The notes under the pieces are model-generated. The model did not search any database. It worked only from the letters and a program-made list of their open reading frames with translations, and was not told the DNA's origin. Both the position numbers and the translations under genes were made by a program. From contig NZ_AWGE01000006.1 of the NCBI RefSeq assembly GCF_000495815.1, positions 186,001 through 250,000 of the forward strand: a stretch of DNA of 64,000 nt, read 5' to 3'. This DNA comes from Asticcacaulis sp. AC466 (GTDB taxonomy: Bacteria > Pseudomonadota > Alphaproteobacteria > Caulobacterales > Caulobacteraceae). Positions 60,413-64,000 of this stretch are shown here, one piece after another (within the stretch, counting starts at the first letter, position 1; each line of letters begins with the position of its first letter).

Positions 60413-61195
60413 CTACACTCTTTCGATCAGCGCCATGGCGGCGGCGGGGTTGCGCGTCTTGTAGCCGCTGATGACGTACAGATAGACGTCGTGCGGGCGG
60501 GGCGGCTGTTTCGCGCCGAAGGTGTCCAGATCGTTCGGCACCTGGCCTTCGGACAGGGTACGGGCGCGATAGGCCCATTCATCGAGCGCCTGCTCGCTAT
60601 AGCCCTTGTCGTGCTGGTCGGTGGTGCCCATGATGCGGACATAGGCGAAATCCGCCGTCAGATCGGCAATGACCGGAAATTCAGAATCGGCCCCGGTGAT
60701 AATGGCCACGCCATAATGCCGGGCCAGGTCGATAAATTCCTTGCAGCCGAAGCTGGGGTGGCGCACCTCGACCGCGTGGCGCAGGCGAACGCCATCGACC
60801 TCAGGCGGCAGCAGCTTGAAGAAGGTTTCGAAATCCGCCGGATCGAATTTTTTCGTCGCCATGAACTGCCAGTTGATCGGGCCCAGCTTTTCCTTGAGTT
60901 CGCTGATGCCACTGCTCAGGAAACGATCGACGCTGTCCTTCGATTCAGCCAGGTTCTTACGGTTGGTAGCGTAACGCGTGCCCTTGACCGCGAAAACGAA
61001 ATTGTCCGGGGTTTCGGCGCGCCATTTCTGGAAGGACGCTGGCTTTTGCGCGCCGTAATAGGTGCCGTTGATCTCGATCGAGGTCAGTTTCGAGGAGGCG
61101 TATTCCAACTCGCGCTTTTGCGCCAAGCCTTCCGGATAGAAGGGGCCGCGCCACTCCTCATAGGTCCAGCCGCCGATACCGACATAGATGGTCAT
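60413..61195 (-). CDS. DUF72 family protein
   Basis: A 260-residue TIM-barrel protein starting MTIYVGIGGWTYEEWRGPFYPEG, the DUF72 signature, with LTSIEINGTYYGAQKPASFQKW, FVFAVKGTRYATNRKNL, HAVEVRHPSF and FAYVRIMGTT. DUF72 proteins are related to endonuclease IV-type barrels; biochemical role is not settled. GGAGGAA precedes the start. It is followed by a Gfo/Idh/MocA gene and is divergent from dinB at 61307. Confidence 0.92.
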   Translation of the reverse strand: MTIYVGIGGWTYEEWRGPFYPEGLAQKRELEYASSKLTSIEINGTYYGAQKPASFQKWRAETPDNFVFAVKGTRYATNRKNLAESKDSVDRFLSSGISELKEKLGPINWQFMATKKFDPADFETFFKLLPPEVDGVRLRHAVEVRHPSFGCKEFIDLARHYGVAIITGADSEFPVIADLTADFAYVRIMGTTDQHDKGYSEQALDEWAYRARTLSEGQVPNDLDTFGAKQPPRPHDVYLYVISGYKTRNPAAAMALIERV

Positions 61196-61281
61196 GTGTT
61201 CCTCCTGCTGACACGTATCGCCTAAACGCGTGCCAAACTATGCTATGGCATGGCAACGCATTTGTGGCAGTAAATTTTCAC

Positions 61282-61296
61282 GTTCACTTTATGTTC
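61282..61296 (+). promoter_or_regulatory. LexA (SOS) box of dinB
   Basis: GTTCACTTTATGTTC is an exact GTTC-N7-GTTC, the alphaproteobacterial LexA site, 10 bp before the dinB ATG and overlapping the likely promoter. Confidence 0.9.
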
Positions 61297-61306
61297 TTGA
61301 TGTGGC

Positions 61307-62410
61307 ATGAGTCAAACGGTTATGGACGACGAACAGCCCGCGCCGACACGAAAGATCATCCATATCGATATGGATGCCTTTTTCGCGTCGGTTGAACAGC
61401 GTGACAATCCCGACCTGCGTGGCAAGCCCGTGGCCGTGGGCGGCGGCTCCGAGCGCGGGGTCGTGGCCGCGGCCTCGTACGAGGCGCGCAAGTTTGGTGT
61501 TTATTCCGCGATGCCATCGGTAACAGCGCGCCGCAAATGCCCCGACCTCATTTTCGTCAAGCACCGTTTCGACGTCTATAAGTCGGTGTCGCGCCAGATC
61601 CGCGATATTTTCGAGGACTACACGCCCCTGGTCGAGCCCCTGTCGCTCGACGAAGCCTATATCGACGTCACCGAAAATCTGAAAGGCATGTCGTCGGCCA
61701 CGGAAATCGCCGAGGAGATTCGCGCGCGCATCTGGGAGGCAACGCAACTGACGGCATCGGCGGGCGTGTCCTATAACAAGTTCCTGGCCAAGCTGGCCTC
61801 CGACCAGAACAAGCCCAATGGCCTGTTCGTCATCAAGCCGGCCATGGGGCCTGTCTTCGCGGCCGCCCTGCCGGTCAAAAAATTTCACGGCATCGGTCCG
61901 GCGACGGCCGCCAAGATGAACCGGCTGGGTCTGTTCACCGGCCAGGACATACGCAACCAGACACTCGATTTCCTGGAACAGCATTTCGGCATCTCAGGCC
62001 GCTATTATTACGGCATTTCGCGCGGAATCGACCATCGCCAGGTCAAGCCCAACCGGGAACGCAAATCGATTGGTGCCGAAAACACGTTCTTTACCGACAC
62101 GACCGATTTCGACACGGCCTGGAGCTTCCTGGAACCTTTGATCGAAAAGGTCTGGCGCTATGTCGAGGCCAATCAGATCAAGGGGCGCACCGTCACACTC
62201 AAGGTCAAGTTCAGCGACTTCCGCAGCATTACGCGCAGCCGGTCAGGTCTCGCGCCCGTGGCCAGCCGGGCCGAACTGACCGCCTTCACCCGCGCGCTTC
62301 TGGAAGGTGTTTTCCCCGTTGCCAAGGGGATCCGGTTGCTCGGCGTATCGATGTCATCCCTGGGCGAGAAGGATCATCCGCAGGCTGAACAACTGAGCCT
62401 GTCGCTTTAG
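61307..62410 (+). CDS. dinB: DNA polymerase IV
   Basis: Y-family translesion polymerase of 367 residues. IIHIDMDAFFASVEQRDNP carries the first catalytic Asp pair and the steric-gate Phe region; the second acidic pair is in PLSLDEAYIDVTE. KFHGIGPATAAKMNRLG is the helix-hairpin-helix thumb, and the little finger follows. The C-terminal end (GEKDHPQAEQLSLSL) resembles a beta-clamp binding motif (QLSLSL). An SOS box lies directly upstream. It is shorter than imuB-type proteins and has all catalytic residues. Confidence 0.96.
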   Translation: MSQTVMDDEQPAPTRKIIHIDMDAFFASVEQRDNPDLRGKPVAVGGGSERGVVAAASYEARKFGVYSAMPSVTARRKCPDLIFVKHRFDVYKSVSRQIRDIFEDYTPLVEPLSLDEAYIDVTENLKGMSSATEIAEEIRARIWEATQLTASAGVSYNKFLAKLASDQNKPNGLFVIKPAMGPVFAAALPVKKFHGIGPATAAKMNRLGLFTGQDIRNQTLDFLEQHFGISGRYYYGISRGIDHRQVKPNRERKSIGAENTFFTDTTDFDTAWSFLEPLIEKVWRYVEANQIKGRTVTLKVKFSDFRSITRSRSGLAPVASRAELTAFTRALLEGVFPVAKGIRLLGVSMSSLGEKDHPQAEQLSLSL

Positions 62411-62480
62411 CGCGAACATGGGTGTTGGTAACCCTGACATCCGACTCGCGGAATCGCGGCGCCTTCGCTAAAACCAGGGA

Positions 62481-63110
62481 ATGGCCAAGCTTTATTTCTC
62501 CTATTCGACCATGAACGCGGGCAAATCGACCTTGCTTTTGCAGGCAGCCCATAACTATCGCGAACGCGGCATGACCGTGTTGATGTACACCTGCGCGGCC
62601 TATGCCGACGGGCCGCAAGGCGCCATCAGCTCGCGTCTCGGTATCTGCGAACCGGCAGAACTCTATAGCGACGGTGACGATCTGTTTCAGAGCATCCGCG
62701 ATCACCTGGAAGCCGACCGGATCGATTGCGTCTTCGTTGACGAAGCCCAATGCCTGACGCGAAAACATGTCTGGCAATTGGCGCGGGTCGCCGACCGTCT
62801 CGGTATCCCGGTCATGTGCTACGGACTACGCACCGATTTCCGGGGCGAGCTGTTCGCCGGATCGGCCGAGCTTTTGTCCATCGCCGATACTTTGCGCGAA
62901 ATCCGAACTATCTGTTTTTGCGGGTCCAAGGCGACGATGGTGGTGCGCAAGGGCGCCGACGGTTTGGTGGTTTCCGACGGCGATCAGGTGTCGGCGGAGA
63001 AGTCGGACTATATCTCCCTGTGCCGCAAGCACTGGGAAGAAGCCATCGGGCACTGGCCGGTCAATGGACCGGAAGATTGGCTGGAAGTGGCCAATCCGCG
63101 GCCGGTCTGA
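62481..63110 (+). CDS. tdk: Thymidine kinase
   Basis: Type II thymidine kinase of 209 residues, phosphorylating thymidine in pyrimidine salvage. P-loop SYSTMNAGKSTLLLQ, DEAQ box in CVFVDEAQCLTRKHVWQL, and lasso region after GLRTDFRGELFAGS are seen. One zinc Cys pair appears in TICFCGSKATMV; the second set is reduced to a Cys near the end (SLCRKHW). It stands 70 bp after dinB on the same strand. Confidence 0.94.
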   Translation: MAKLYFSYSTMNAGKSTLLLQAAHNYRERGMTVLMYTCAAYADGPQGAISSRLGICEPAELYSDGDDLFQSIRDHLEADRIDCVFVDEAQCLTRKHVWQLARVADRLGIPVMCYGLRTDFRGELFAGSAELLSIADTLREIRTICFCGSKATMVVRKGADGLVVSDGDQVSAEKSDYISLCRKHWEEAIGHWPVNGPEDWLEVANPRPV

Positions 63111-63172
63111 TCCGCGTTTTCGCGACGATGGCCCGCCTTGTTATTTCCACAGGTTGGACTTAGATTGTAACC

Positions 63173-64000
63173 ATGTCATTGCGCGCTCCCCTGATCGACG
63201 GTTTCGGACGCCGCATAAACTATGTGCGTCTGTCGGTGACGGATCGCTGCGACCTACGCTGTACCTATTGCATGAGCGAGCGCCAGACCTTTTTACCGCG
63301 CACGTCATTGCTCAGTTTCGAAGAGATGGAACGTCTAAGCCTGTGCCTCATCGACCGGGGCGTTGAGCGGTTGCGTATAACGGGCGGCGAGCCTTTGGTC
63401 CGCAAAGGCGTGCTCGATTTCCTGCTGCGACTGGGCGAGCAGGTCCATAACGGCCGCCTCAGGGAGCTGACTCTGACGACGAACGGCACTCTGTTGGCGG
63501 GGGCTGTGCCGGCGCTTGTCGGGGCCGGTATCGGTCGCATCAACGTATCGCTCGACAGCCTGGACCCGGAGACCTACCGCCGTATCACGCGCGGCGGCGA
63601 TCTGTCCCAGGTTCTGGACGGTATTGCAACGGCCCAGGCCGCCGGCATCCATATCAAGCTTAATGTCGTCGTCCTGGCCGAAGATAATCGCCGAGATATT
63701 CCTGCCATCGTGCAATTCGCCCATGCCCGCGGCATGGACGTGTCGCTGATCGAAACCATGCCGTTGGGCGACGAAATCGCCGGCCGCGAAGATCAGTTCG
63801 TGTCTGTCACGGACGTCCTCGCCGATCTGCGCAGCTTCTGGCACATCGACGGTGTCAATGACACGACGGGCGGACCCGCGCGATATTACCGCATTGCTGA
63901 AACCGGGGGGCGGCTTGGGTTGATTACGCCGCTGTCCCATAATTTTTGCGATACCTGCAATCGTGTCCGCGTCACCTGCACGGGTCAGCTCTATATGTGC
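63173..64000 (+). CDS. moaA: GTP 3',8-cyclase MoaA (partial, C-terminus outside window)
   Basis: Radical SAM enzyme for the first step of molybdenum cofactor synthesis, converting GTP to 3',8-cyclo-7,8-dihydro-GTP. The frame starts at ATG 63173 and runs off the window, 276 codons seen. The N-terminal cluster motif is CDLRCTYCMSE (CxxxCxxC), RITGGEPLVRKG is the SAM-binding GGEP, and NVSLDSLDPETY follows. The second 4Fe-4S cluster motif begins with FCDTCNRVRVTCTGQLYMC. About 60 residues including the end GG are missing. Confidence 0.95.
   Translation, partial: MSLRAPLIDGFGRRINYVRLSVTDRCDLRCTYCMSERQTFLPRTSLLSFEEMERLSLCLIDRGVERLRITGGEPLVRKGVLDFLLRLGEQVHNGRLRELTLTTNGTLLAGAVPALVGAGIGRINVSLDSLDPETYRRITRGGDLSQVLDGIATAQAAGIHIKLNVVVLAEDNRRDIPAIVQFAHARGMDVSLIETMPLGDEIAGREDQFVSVTDVLADLRSFWHIDGVNDTTGGPARYYRIAETGGRLGLITPLSHNFCDTCNRVRVTCTGQLYMC

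Noticed and set aside
1-64000. CRISPR arrays, tRNA or rRNA genes, insertion sequences, integrases
   Set aside because: No regularly spaced repeats, no cloverleaf or rRNA segment and no transposase or integrase motif were seen in reading both strands.

Overview
The window is a gene-dense, roughly 60% G+C chromosomal stretch with no rRNA, tRNA, insertion sequence, phage or CRISPR array that I can see. It looks alphaproteobacterial and most likely Caulobacterales (Asticcacaulis or a close relative). The reasons are a GTTC-N7-GTTC LexA box before dinB, NodT-type outer membrane factors, many extracytoplasmic glycosidases, an ATM1-type exporter, polyhydroxybutyrate genes, and dispersed hairpin repeats of alphaproteobacterial type. 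The genus is inferred from overall character, not from a marker gene.

Layout. 1-4557: a TetR-controlled drug efflux operon (NodT, HlyD/EmrA, partial EmrB-type MFS) with a duplicated palindromic operator between regulator and pump. 4768-8371: a GAF/PAS histidine-kinase-like protein without its phospho-accepting His, then an EAL c-di-GMP phosphodiesterase. 8441-12304: GH53 galactanase and GH2 beta-galactosidase (galactan use). 12345-14347: exported MsrA and MsrB, then MTA phosphorylase. 14464-19629: a phosphate-starvation block (porin, pstS, pstC, pstA, pstB) with clear Pho boxes. 19805-24237: membrane glycosyltransferase, GH43, Dabb protein, and a MerC-like protein with a Zur-type operator. 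24595-28975: FrnE-like DsbA, ATM1-type ABC exporter, Thr-rich lipoprotein, and a PHB pair (phasin and 3-hydroxybutyrate dehydrogenase). 29651-32927: a tightly coupled operon of a response regulator and two paralogous proteins of a family I do not recognise. 33003-40625: prolyl oligopeptidase, membrane protein with winged-helix partner, phenylalanine hydroxylase, sugar isomerase/epimerase, GH2 glucuronidase-like enzyme, and pterin carbinolamine dehydratase.

40749-49893: a signalling and envelope-stress region with a KdpE-like regulator, a minimal KdpD-like kinase, a CHASE3 kinase/response regulator/hybrid kinase operon, and small DUF1328, ElaB/DUF883-like and CsbD-like proteins. It includes a 56-residue acidic ORF whose stop codon lies inside a dispersed repeat. 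49968-53734: GH130 enzyme plus two-domain GT4 glycosyltransferase. 53965-59297: MacA-MacB-NodT efflux operon followed by a DUF6445-like gene. 59406-61195: Gfo/Idh/MocA oxidoreductase and DUF72 protein. 61307-64000: SOS-controlled dinB, thymidine kinase and the 5' part of moaA.

Best leads for something undescribed are the response regulator/paralogue-pair operon (29651-32927), the His-less kinase (4768-6621), the GH130-GT4 pair (49968-53734) and the repeat-bounded small ORF (43338-43508). Control sites that can be read directly are the TetR-type palindromes, Pho boxes, Zur-type box and LexA box.
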